This document shows positions 1 through 10,046 of a DNA stretch of 64,000 bases, in pieces (position 1 is the stretch's first letter; each line of letters opens with the position of its first letter). This DNA is from Kwoniella bestiolae CBS 10118 (taxonomy: Eukaryota > Basidiomycota > Tremellomycetes > Tremellales > Cryptococcaceae), in contig NC_089246.1 in NCBI RefSeq assembly GCF_000512585.2, forward strand, positions 1,860,001 through 1,924,000. Direction: 5' to 3'. Under the pieces are notes generated by a model. It saw only the letters and a program-made list of their open reading frames with translations. It did no database searches and was not told the DNA's origin. A program made the position numbers and the translations under genes.

Positions 1-704
1 CAGCTCCTGCGTCTGAGCACGGGACCGGGTCCGCGGAGGTGGTGACGATGATCTTGATCGGCCCATAGCTTATCGTCTGTCGTATCTCCAGTGTCACCTA
101 TCCCGCTTGGCGTATTGGTCAGTACAGACAAGGAATCGTTCGGGGTGTATGTCGGGGGTTTAAAGGCGTCTGCGAGAATCATGAATGTATATATAGGGAC
201 AGACTCGTCCTGTGCAGATCAGAATTTATGTTTACAGCCGAACTCAGGGCCTGTCAAACTCCATGATCTCAGGTCAGCTGATAAGAGAAACTCTTGTATG
301 TGATGTCACGCATCTGTATCCGAAATGGGTCTCGTTTTATTGGTTCACCGCGGTATCTTGAGGGATGATCGGTCCATGACGGACCGGGGCCACTTGTTTT
401 CGCTTCACGTTATCAGTCGTAAATTGACTAAATAGGTAATTTCCATCGAGGAGGTCTAACGTCAGGTAGTATCTCATCTGTCCCCGAGCGTCCCCGAGAG
501 CTTTAGTCGGGGTCGAGAAGCTTAATCTCAGTGGGTTGGGATGATAACCTCCTGATCTCTTGTATGCTTGTGGCGACGACTACCAAATCACTTGGCAAGA
601 CTGATATATAATCGAGCTTCTCAAGAGTTTGACCAATGTCTATCTTCCCCTAAGCCAGCTGGGAACGAATAAACGAGTGAACCAACGAAACACAACTTGA
701 CATT
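1..704 (+). promoter_or_regulatory. Upstream region of the first MFS permease gene
   Basis: No gene is recognisable here. The stretch holds an inverted repeat CGGTCC-N5-GGACCG at 370-386, which contains the 7-mer CGGACCG at 380-386. It also holds a tandem pair TCCCCGAGCGTCCCCGA at 481-497 and a TATA box (TATATAAT, 605-612) about 93 bp before the ATG at 705. Versions of the first two motifs recur upstream of the SDR at 3.2-4.8 kb and of the 2OG oxygenase at 6.6 kb (see findings). Short ORFs such as 91-303 show no family features. Confidence 0.6.
481..497 (+). promoter_or_regulatory. Paired CCCCGA element
   Basis: The sequence TCCCCGAGCGTCCCCGA lies about 210 bp upstream of the MFS start. The identical 17-mer is found at 6307-6323. 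A similar pair (TCCCCGA and CCCCGA separated by five bases on the minus strand) is at 5016-5033. It is inferred to be a transcription-factor site; the factor is unknown. Confidence 0.45.
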
Positions 705-2626
705 ATGGCTGAAGACAAGACCCATCTCGAGAATGCTACCGAGCAGGAGGTACCTTACGTCGATGAGGATAACAACAAGCATCGAAACATCCTCGATATC
801 GCTGCGAAAGCGCACTACGAGCACATCGATTATACCGAGGAGGAAAGTAAACGAGTCTTGCGTAAGATCGATTGGCGACTCATGCCGATGTTGATCTGGA
901 TCTGTAAGTGCTCTTCTTGGATGGGAGGGAGGATTATGAGGCTGATAGCTGCTCCAGATGGTCTCCAATATGCCGATAAGCAGTCTCTCACTTTTGCCTC
1001 CTTGATGGGCATCAGAGAGGATATCCACTTGAACCTCAAATCTCAGGAATACTCGTGGGCAGGGTAAGTTGCTTTGTTTGTAAGCGTTTGGACGATCGGG
1101 CTCACAAATTTCACCTGTAGATCCATCTTCTACGCTGGTTATTTGGCTGCTCAAATCCCCGCTACATATCTCATGAAGAGACTTCCCATCGGCAAATTCA
1201 TTTCCGTCAATATCATCTGCTGGTCAATCATTCTCGCATGTCACGCTTTGGTCCACAACTACACAGGTATCCTCATTTGTCGATTCTTGTTGGGTTTGTA
1301 AGTCACCTTGTTTCCTGGACAATGTTCTTCCGCTGACATCGTCTCAGCTTCGAGGCCACTATCACACCCGCATTCGTCCTGATCATCTCGATGTGGTACC
1401 GACGAACCGAGCAAGCCGGTAGAATGGCTCTGTTTCTGGCTGCAAATGGTCTCGCCACCATCATCGTTTCGCCTGTAGCCTATGGTCTGTCGGGTTTAGT
1501 TAACCCCGCTATCGCTTCTTGGAAGGTTCTCTATATCCTTGTACGTGTTCGTTCACTCTGCTCCACCAGCGCTTGAGACTGATCTTGCGACGTTTTCAGT
1601 TCGGTCTACTCACCTTCTTCACCGGTGCCTTCTACTACTACGCTTTACCCGACTCCCAAATCACCGTTGGATGGCTCTCCGAGAGAGAAAAGGCGATTGC
1701 CGTTGACAGGATCAAGGAGAACGCTCAAGGTATTGGTAACTACGTCTGGCAATGGTACCAAGTCAGAGAGGCTTTCCAAGACCCAAGGACCTATCTCTAT
1801 TTCTCCTTCTCAATGTTCATGAACATCCCCAACGGCGGTATTGGTACTTTCGGATCGCTTATCATCAACGTGAGATCATATCTATTCATATTCTCAATGA
1901 CGAGCTGACCCATAGTCACTTTGCAGTCATTCGGATACAGTAAAAGGATCTCTCTCTTGTTCAACTTACCCTTGGGTGCCATTGACATGTTCTGTAAACT
2001 CATTATCATGAACCTGTCCGATCGATTCAGAGATCGAACTGGATTCGCCATGTTCGCCATGTGTCTTCCGTTCGTCGGTGGTCTCATTATGCTCTTGGCT
2101 CCTCAGAACAACAAAGGTGTACTTCTTTTCGGGTGTGAGTGCTTTGTTACACCGTTGATTGCAATTGAGCTGACGATTGTGTACAAAAGACTCCCTCATT
2201 GGTGCCGCAGGAACCGGTTGGGGTTTGCTCATGACCTCTTTAAGTGTGAACACTGTTGGATACACCAAGAAAGCCACTGCTGGTGCGGTGCAAATCATTG
2301 GTGAGATTATTTCAGATCATTATATTGATGCGAAGGTGAGCTGACTTGACTTTCCTTTCACAGCCTACGGTATCGGTAATTGGATTGGTCCCCAAACCTT
2401 CCAAGCTAAAACTGCGCCTCATTACAAAACTGGTAAAATGATTTTGACCATCTTCTACGGTCTCGCGATTGCCAACTTATTCGCCTTGAGAATGGTCAAC
2501 TACTTCGCCAACAAGCGAAGAGACAAGAAGGCCAGAGAGGATCCAGCAAGTATGGTCCAGCCTGAAGATGCGGCTGCTAGAGATCTCACCGATAAGGAGC
2601 AACCTGCGTTCAGATACATGTTGTAG
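705..2626 (+). CDS. MFS permease, ACS/Dal5 (allantoate permease-like) family
   Basis: This is a proton-coupled carrier of the major facilitator superfamily, anion:cation symporter branch (Dal5/Tna1-like), expected in the plasma membrane. Inferred exons are 705-903, 958-1063, 1121-1297, 1348-1540, 1600-1869, 1927-2134, 2190-2300 and 2364-2626. They total 1527 nt, about 508 aa, a usual length for the family. The N-terminus is hydrophilic and acidic (MAEDKTHLENATEQE), followed by the family-typical KIDWRLMPML stretch entering TM1. Later come a TM6-loop-TM7 arrangement and the C-terminal tail ending FRYML, which is also the exact ending of the second permease at 60.4-62.2 kb. Family members carry allantoate, nicotinate, pantothenate, biotin or small organic anions; the substrate cannot be read from sequence. 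Its promoter shares motifs with the next three genes, which suggests import of the compound they degrade. Confidence 0.9.
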
Positions 2627-3215
2627 GGGGAATCCCGTCGGAGATTCCTCTGTGAATTTCGTTCTGTAGAGTCTAAGGCGGTAAAGGGGGCTATCCCACG
2701 TTTGAGAAGGATGGATGGCGCACGGGGGAGATCGAAAAAGAGAGGGAGTGGAAAAAAAGAAAATAACAAAAACATCGAAATTAGGTTGTTTCGTCAGGTC
2801 GAGCTTTTGTATGTCCAAGAGTCAGCTTAGTTTTTGTAGTTCCAATTGGAAAGGTTTAGCTAGGTGTTGATCATGCATATCTGTCTGCACACCGCACACC
2901 TCTTTCTGGATTCGACATCTGTGACTCATCGCTGATCGACGCCCTGAGATCCGTGTTCAATCGGGCATATTCAGTTATGCGATGAACTTCGAGGACTGAG
3001 CATTCGCGAAACCAGAGGTGAGGTACATTCAAGATGCAAGTCTGTACAGGCATCTCAATTTGAGGTGACGAAGTTTGCCAGGCCGTGTCGCTTAGAGTCA
3101 CTTGGCGAGTGTAACTTACTTCGCGGTCTACAAGGGATGGATGACTCTATGGATCAGACGACATGCATAAATCAAGATACGGTTTGAACGCAAGGATAAA
3201 TACATTCCATAGCCC
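2627..3215. other. Convergent intergenic region
   Basis: This is the 3' flank of the + strand permease and of the minus-strand SDR. I see no gene; it should hold both polyadenylation regions. Small ORFs on either strand here lack family features. Confidence 0.6.
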
Positions 3216-4839
3216 TCAATCAATATAAGAGTCATCTGGTAGTCGATACCCGTCGTAGATTCCTTTCATCACCTGACATCGTCATCAGCGATAGAATACA
3301 TCAACCCTTGAAAGAATGAAGGCACTCACCAGCCATCTTCCCCCATCGATATTGATGCAAGTATCGTTCATATACATCCCTCCTTTACTCGCTAGGAGCA
3401 GAATCGGAGCAGCGATTTCTTCTGGTAGACCAGGTCGACCTATATGTTCACCATCCATATCAGCAACGGGTATGAAATCGCTGCAAGACACAGAACCACT
3501 CACCCATTTTACACCTCTTGACAGCTTTCGTACCCATCTCACCTAGTATGATATTACCATTTTCATCCCTTGAAGCTGTCATTTCTGATGGGAATATACC
3601 GGGACATATACAATTCACTCGGATCTTGAGCCTGTAGAGGAAAATCATTATCAGGGCCATGCACCATGCAGTATTCAGGCCGAACATCACTCACGGATGG
3701 AGGCGACCAGCTAACATCGAAGAAAGGTGGATGGTACCCGCCTGTGCATCGGTTTGTCAGCCGAAGTCGTGAGCAAAATGGGGAATATGGCTCACCTTGG
3801 ACACTCCGTAGGTAAACGTGTTATTCCCCCTTTACGAGGAGTAGCTATCAGCAAGAAATCGCATTTGACATGGATGCAGTCTTACGAATTACTCACCTTT
3901 GTGGGACCAAACCAGCGACAGAGGAGATCATGATGACATTGGGGTTCGGTGATTTTCTAAGCAGCGGAATGGCGGCGACAGACACGTAATAGGGGCCTGC
4001 AAGGGGATTGTCGTTTATCAGCTTTGATCGAGACGCACAGTGACACAGACTGGCTCACCATTAACATTCACTTGGTGAGTCTTGATCCAGTCTTCGCTAC
4101 ATACCCCGGTCAGGTCAATTTCAGCGGGGCTCTTGTGAGGAGATTACAAACATTCAACGTACTCTTCTACCGATGATAAAGTAGGGTAGACGGAATCGGC
4201 TGTACGAGATGTTGGTGTAAGCATTGTCCCAAACCTAGGAAAGCCCCGACTTACGATCGGAAACTTGATTTGCGGGAGTCTTGAACAGTATCGATATGCC
4301 TGCACAGTTTATGACTGTATCGAGCTAAACGTTCCTCGAATCAGCCTGTCAAGTTCTCACTATGCTGTCAAAGCCTTGACCTTACTCACACAGCCGACCT
4401 TCTCATCCACCTGCTTCATCACTGCCTCCGCACCGGCTCTGGTCGATACATCGCCCTGTACAGTACTTCAAGATCAATCACTACACTTTTAAGCAGTATG
4501 ACAAGGAGATGACTCATCTTATGATGTCTCCTTCTATCTCCTTGGCGGTCTGCTCCAATACATCAAGCCTTCTTCCGACGATGATCACTCTCGCACCATT
4601 GACCGCGAAAGCTGTGGTTAGGGCTGAGATGGGAGGCTTCGTCATTTCAGATCCGGCGTGACTGGATGTACAACCTACTTCGTCCAATGCCGCTTCCTCC
4701 GCCAGTAATCAATACGTTCTGTGATGTGTCCAGCCCCGCTCAGCAATGTACATCTCTGGCATGATAAGAACCGCTAATCACTGACCTGTCCGGCGACCGA
4801 GAACAAGTTATCGAGCTTGAACCTGTTGAGATCTGTCAT
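3216..4839 (-). CDS. Short-chain dehydrogenase/reductase (SDR)
   Basis: This is an NAD(P)-dependent oxidoreductase of the classical SDR family, probably cytosolic. The gene is broken by about ten short introns. The chosen ATG (4839-4837) opens MTDLNRFKLDNLFSVAGQ and leads after one intron into the cofactor motif NVLITGGGSGIGR. Further on are the NCAGISIL segment (NNAG equivalent), MISSVAGLVPQR carrying the catalytic Ser region, FTYGVSK with the catalytic Tyr-x3-Lys, and RVNCICPGIFPSEMT after strand 6. A last intron (GTGAGT to CAG) splits INIDGGRWL from VMKGIYDGY, and the protein stops at 3216, giving the usual DGG C-terminus. The promoter side holds a paired CCCCGA element (5016-5033) and CGGACCG (5127-5133), as in the flanking genes. 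The substrate is unknown; 3-oxoacyl reductase-like or sugar/polyol dehydrogenase activities are possible. Confidence 0.88.
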
Positions 4840-5494
4840 TGCTGCCTCGTTGTTGATTCGAGGGGATAGTGTCTTGTACGAGGTGAATCCATCTGCTTGT
4901 ATCTCAGTCGTGATCTTCCAGATGAACATTCAAGTCACCTCCCTAGCTCGGCGATAGAAGGACGAAAATGCCGATGTATCTGAAAATACCGAGATGGAGA
5001 GTTGCTCGTTGTTTCTCGGGGTACCTTCGGGGAACTTATCGAGATCAGCTGATATGGATCTGTGGAGGTGGGAAATCGCTGCGTACGCGCAAAATACCGT
5101 AAGAAAGAACATTGATAACGGTAACTCGGACCGTAATCGTCGTGTATCAATACAACTGTTTCCGGCAATGCCATGCATGAGGATAGGCGAAGCGACTTGC
5201 TCAGATTTAAATGAGGGACCTCAATTGCTTGGAAAGTTTGGAGTGATTCCGAAACCCTTTGAACATGAAGAAGCTTCAGAGCAATCATATTTCACCTCTC
5301 GATATGCGACCACCTGTCATTGCTTGAATATCGCATATGATGCTGCAAAGCCGGAGCATGGACCACTGCAGATGTGCATGTAACATTCAGTCGACTTGTG
5401 TTGTTGCAGAGGACCGATACAGATATTGAAGAAATAATGCATGGATGATGATTTATCTATTTACAGCGATGCGTATGAAATGCCCTGGTCTTCC
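4840..5494 (-). promoter_or_regulatory. Promoter of the SDR, with shared motifs
   Basis: No gene is seen. Reading on the minus strand there is a pair TCCCCGA/CCCCGA at 5016-5033, about 180-195 bp before the SDR ATG. CGGACCG is at 5127-5133. The 3' UTR of the RidA gene also falls in the right part of this stretch. Confidence 0.5.
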
Positions 5495-6067
5495 TTAAAG
5501 CTCAGCTACACATTCAATCTCGATGGAAGCGTTGGGTCCACCAGGTAATTTACCAGCTTGGATACAAGTTCGAGCGGGCTTGGGGTCGGGGAGGAAAGCG
5601 ACGAAGGCTTCGTTCATGGTGAGCATTTCGTCCATGTCCTTGAGGAAGACTACCATCATGATGTCAGGTTAATCAGTATGTGTTCGTCTCAATGCAGAAG
5701 AAGTAGAGTGGGGGGACTGACTCACCATTGTATTTTACAACCTTTTCTAATGATGATCCGGAGAGTTCAAGGACTTTCTTCAAGTTTCCTAAGGATTCTC
5801 GCTATGAATCATATGGAGATTATCAGCAAGCAACGAGGATATCAAACCAGGATGGGAGGTCACTCACAGTAGCAGCCTTGATCTCACCCATACCAACTTG
5901 ACCGGAACAGAAGACGAGGTTTCCAATCTTAACAGCGGGACCTGCAGGCCGAAAGTGGTACTTGTCAGCATATCACATTCTGTGTTACATTGTGGGTGAA
6001 GCTCACTGTTGTGGGGCTTGATAGGGAATTGCTCGTTGGAAATGGTGATTTTGGTAGGAGCGGACAT
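5495..6067 (-). CDS. RidA/YjgF family enamine/imine deaminase
   Basis: This is a small protein of the YjgF/YER057c/UK114 (RidA) family. These proteins hydrolyse reactive 2-iminobutanoate/2-aminoacrylate-type intermediates released by PLP enzymes, or act as dedicated deaminases in catabolic operons such as RutC. The start is MSAPTKITISNEQFPIKPHN at 6067. Four exons give GPAVKIGNLVFCSGQVGMG, then ATRESLGNLKKVLELSGSSL, then VVKYN-VFLKDMDEMLTMNE, and the C-terminus with KPARTCIQAGKLPGG and ASIEIECVAEL. The ARTCI segment carries the family's conserved substrate-binding Arg, and ECVAEL is the usual C-terminal signature. Length is about 130 aa, normal for the family. It diverges from the 2OG oxygenase over a 570-bp promoter that carries the shared motifs, so a role in one catabolic pathway rather than general housekeeping is inferred. 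Confidence 0.93.
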
Positions 6068-6637
6068 CTTGAACTGTTTTGAGGTACTAGTTTTACTGAT
6101 TGAAGTGATAGACCGTAGTATTGAAAGTTTTCGTAATTTGCGAAATTGTTGAGGAGAGACAATCAAGCGCTACATACTTCATCCTCCCTATATATATGCT
6201 TTTGTACGCAGTGTACCCATGGAGTTCGGGTCACAAGCATACCGATTAGTCCAATGGGATTACATGCATTACGGTCCGAACGATATAGATCAAGTACTGC
6301 ACCAGTTCCCCGAGCGTCCCCGAAGTCGACCCCGAATCTAACCAAGCGATAACGAAGAACCAACATCGTCCCTGAGCGATTTGTCGTGCGTTATCTTGAC
6401 GAACCGGCTGGTGTGAGGGGTCCCCGACCGTCAACCGAATGGCGAGTTGTTGACCCCCGAGAGGGTTGGCAGTCGGCATTTCTTTGTAATCTGGGTGAGG
6501 ACTGATAAGAGCATGCGTGTGACGGACCGAGAGGATGGAAGGTATATAAGAGGTTCAAGAGCTGTATCATGGAAGTTACAACATCACAATTCCCAAACAC
6601 TTAACGCCACTATCCAATAGCTATCATCTTGATCACC
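6068..6637. promoter_or_regulatory. Divergent promoter of RidA and the 2OG oxygenase
   Basis: This 570-bp bidirectional region holds CGGTCCG at 6272-6278, the paired element TCCCCGAGCGTCCCCGA at 6307-6323, further single CCCCGA copies near 6327, 6421 and 6452, and TGACGGACCG at 6520-6529. A TATA box (TATATAAG, 6543-6550) lies about 88 bp before the oxygenase ATG. A TATATATA run near 6188-6197 is placed for the RidA side. Confidence 0.6.
6307..6323 (+). promoter_or_regulatory. Paired CCCCGA element, identical to 481-497
   Basis: The 17-mer TCCCCGAGCGTCCCCGA is repeated exactly from the MFS promoter. An exact 17-bp match between two promoters within 6 kb is unlikely by chance. Its function as a regulatory site is inferred. 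Confidence 0.5.
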
Positions 6638-8098
6638 ATGGCTGCTCCATTTAACCCACCTACCAACTTCGACTCCAAACCTGAAGTGCCCAAATGGGTA
6701 CCCCCTGCTGCCCCTACGGAAGACTTGGATTATGCCAAACTCCGTTCTATCGACTTATCATTACTTGACTCTCCTGATCCAGAGGTAGTCAAGCAATTGG
6801 TCGAGACCGCCAAGATCGCCATCAGGGATGATGGCTTCTTGTACTTGGTCAACTATGGTATCAACCTTGAGCAGGTGAGTTGCACTTGGCCGTATTGCCT
6901 CCTTCTCCTTCGGCAAGCAACTAAAACATGGTTTTGCCCTGTTGCAGCTACACAGACAATTCTCTATCGCTCAATATTTGCACAGGAACATCTCTGAAGA
7001 GGATAAAGAGAGACTACACTGGGATCCTCAAGGTGGACTTTACGCTGGATACAAGCCTCCTTTCGGATGGAGAGTGAGTGGTAGTTATTCCAATGTTGGC
7101 ACTACTTGAGGCTCTTCGCTGACAACACCTGCCTACTCTCCTTTAGACCATAAAAGGGAAATACGACGGTATCACCCAGTTCAACTTCTACGAAGAAGAA
7201 TACAAATCTCTCGACAAAGTTCCCACCTGTGTTCACCCATTCATGGATGAAATCAACGCATTCACCGAATACCTCACCCGATCAGTCAACAAGCGACTAT
7301 TGACCTTGTTGAGTAAGGTTTTGGAGATGCCCGACGATTACTTGTACGAGAACGTTGAGTCGAAAGGTCCTACCCCGATCAACGAAGGGTACTTGAGACA
7401 CGCCTTATTCCACCCTTTCAAGAACGAAGAGAAAGGTATGGGTGAAGGTTTGAGGATGTTCGGTCACACCGATTTCGGTACTACCACCATGTTGTTCAGT
7501 GTTCCCGTCACGTGTCTCCAGCTGTGGGGTAGAGATGGTATTTGGAGATATGTGAAATACGCACCAGGGGCGTTGGTGATCAACATAGGTGACACCCTTG
7601 AGCGTGAGTGCAAGGTGCCGCAATGGGAAAGAACCAGCTTACACTATTTGATCCTCCCGCAGTCGTATCTGGCGGGCACTTCCGAGCGACAAGACACCGA
7701 GTCCACAACCCCCCACCATCACAAGAGACCTTTGAAAGACTTTCAGTCGTTCTGTTCAACGGATCCAAGGGTGATCTCAGGATGCAACCATGTTGGGACT
7801 CTCCCTTAATCAAGAGGGAAGGGTGTTTCGAATCTCAAGGTGCTTACAAGGAGTTCAAGGTGCTGCAAGATAAAGGTATCCCTGTGAGTTGGTATGTTCA
7901 TGACGATATGAGACAATAACTGATGTCCTTTTTTCGAGCATTTAGGTACCTACGAATAAAGAATGGAGAGAGATCTCGATCGTAAACACCCGACATCCCA
8001 CTGATGAACCCGAGAAGCTCTTGAAAGAAGTCACAGTGAACGGTGTCAAGTATATCGAGGTGATCAACCAAGGTGTAAGAGTGTTGCAACCTTTGTAA
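6638..8098 (+). CDS. 2-oxoglutarate/Fe(II)-dependent oxygenase (isopenicillin N synthase-like)
   Basis: This is a non-heme iron oxygenase that would hydroxylate, desaturate or otherwise oxidise a small molecule with 2-oxoglutarate and O2. Exons 6638-6874, 6948-7073, 7147-7603, 7663-7883 and 7946-8098 give about 397 aa. The N-terminal DIOX_N part contains KIAIRDDGFLYLVNYGI. The C-terminal double-stranded beta-helix holds the iron facial triad: His and Asp in MFGHTDFGTTT and the distal His in HFRATRHRV. The second Arg of that stretch, before HRV, sits near the usual 2OG-binding position. ALVINIGDTLELVSGG is the typical strand pair between the two. The start at 6638 (in ACCATGGCT) has a good context and lies 88 bp from the TATA box. 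Fungal relatives include thymine-7-hydroxylase and many uncharacterised oxygenases; the substrate is not known. The gene pairs divergently with RidA. Confidence 0.92.
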
Positions 8099-8695
8099 TG
8101 GTGTTCAGAAGAAGTGTAGTAGTCTTTTCCGTTGTAAATTTTACGGTATGCATGGTTATGTGGATTTGATCGGTGTGAGAAACGCATAGGTGTGTAGCAA
8201 TGTATCGGTATAGTCGAGGTCTATGGTGTTCTCTCAAGATCCGCATGTTTTCACAAACAGCATAGGTGAGGTCAGACTAGGTATTCTAAGGTCTGCCTAT
8301 GGGGTTTTCTCCCAGGGTATGGTAGTCGGGTGATGCGGAATACAGATCTTTGTAATGACTGTCGATGCTCTTGAAAAGTGAGATTAGAAGAATCGTAATA
8401 ACAAATCGTAGTGCTGTTAGGATCGATCGATTAGGGTGGTCTCGATACTTTGGCTGATCGCGTGAACACATGTAACACTACCCTAACCACCTTTCATTCG
8501 TCATCGTCATCATGTCAATTGCCATAAATATCAATCGACCGTAGCCTAGCTCCCCATCGAAGAGCTGAGATAATGTCAACATGCAGCTCGGTGTTCTTCA
8601 TAGTCCAGGACACGGTCGAGTAATCTGTATCCAAGCCATACAATATAATAGGTTCTTCCATTGATCCACACGACACTTCGTCTACCCCCTGCAAC
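8099..8695. other. Intergenic region before the hydrolase
   Basis: I see no gene. Neither the paired CCCCGA element nor CGG-W-CCG occurs here, unlike the three promoters to the left. This suggests the hydrolase downstream is outside the putative regulon. Confidence 0.5.
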
Positions 8696-9844
8696 ATGCA
8701 GATCGAGACTTGCCCCATATCCCAACGAACATGGCTTATGCACACGCTTCAAACATTCATCCGACCTTTCAAGCCAAGCTTGGTGAAGCCCCCGTCAAAT
8801 CTGGAAAAGAAGCTTGAATGGTCTAAAACTGGTTCACCGAGATTATCGATTCCTAGACCAGTGAAGAGGAAGTGCGTCGTCACGGAACGGTTGGTGGAGG
8901 ATGTATGGCTTTATGATTTGGACCACAAGAGCTCAACGCCGAAGAAGAATGGGAGGATATTGTAGTGAGCAAGCTTCTCGTGAATGGATATACGGGATGT
9001 GAGCTGACTTTGTGATAGCTTCTGCGGGGGAGGATTCCAAGCGTAAGTTCTACTACCTGTTCATTACCATGCCTGCAACTCATCGTTTAAACTCAAATAC
9101 AGCCCACCTTCCTCGCAACACTGGTCATTCGTAGTAGAACTATCCCGTCGACTACCTCATCTTCATCTCACGATAATCTCCTACCCACTCGCACCGCGGA
9201 CCACCGCTTCTACAGCCATCCCAGCGTTACTCAAAGTGTATCACGAGATATCCTCCCAGTCCCAACGGGCATCAGAGGATCTGCATATGTGTGGTGACAG
9301 TTCGGGTGGAAACATAGCTTTGACCCTCACACTACACGCGCTCTCGACCAAGTCTGAAGTAACACCCAAGTCAATCATGTTGATCTCACCCGTCGTGGAC
9401 TGCTCAAATAGTAATCCTGATATGAAAGAGGTGAACACGGTTGATCCAGTCCTTAGTACCGGCTACACAGGGGACGTGGCTATAAAATGGCGTGGAGATG
9501 TATCACCCTCTGATCCGACGATCTCGCCGGTGGAAGGGGAATTATCTTTGCTGCAGGATAGGAATGTCATGGTCAACGGAATAATAGGTACTTGGGATGT
9601 GCTTGCGCCTGATACGATCAGGTTAATGGATAGGTTGAAAGAAATAGGGGTAGAAGGGAAATGGTGGGTTGGTGAAGGGCAGATGCATTGCTTTCCTCTT
9701 GCATGGTGAGTGAACGCGTTGATTCGATCGGCTAGTGATTACTCCATCACTGATTGAGTTCATGGCTCCAGGAGATACGGCCTGAGCGATAGTGTAAAAG
9801 CGAAAGACTGGATTATAGATGTATTGAAACAGTCATCGAAATAG
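8696..9844 (+). CDS. Alpha/beta hydrolase, hormone-sensitive-lipase-like, with altered oxyanion motif
   Basis: This is a predicted esterase/lipase-type hydrolase of the HSL family, with no clear signal peptide. The start at 8696 is the first in-frame ATG of the conserved part and is the least certain element. The nucleophile elbow is MCGDSSGGNIAL. The acid is probably the Asp in DVLAPDTIRL and the base the His in GQMHCFPLAW. Intermediate exons give WSFVVELSRRLHLHLTIISY, typical of the family. The oxyanion loop, normally HGGG, reads FCGGGF here after splicing, with Cys replacing His. The last short exon reads RYGLSDSVKAKDWIIDVL and ends LKQSSK at 9844. The substrate is unknown; a role with the neighbouring oxygenase or SDR is possible but its promoter lacks their shared motifs. 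Confidence 0.85.
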
Positions 9845-10046
9845 CATACCTTGCATTCCTTGTCATCGTTGTATGTATGATCACCCATTCATCAAACAGA
9901 AGATACATCGCATAGACACCATCTTATATACCGAAGCAAAACGTAATACAGCTAATATAAGTAATTATAACGAATTTGTTAATAACCTCAAAGCACATCA
10001 AATCATCAAGCAGAGGATGACCCACACTCGGATCACTCGACACTTC

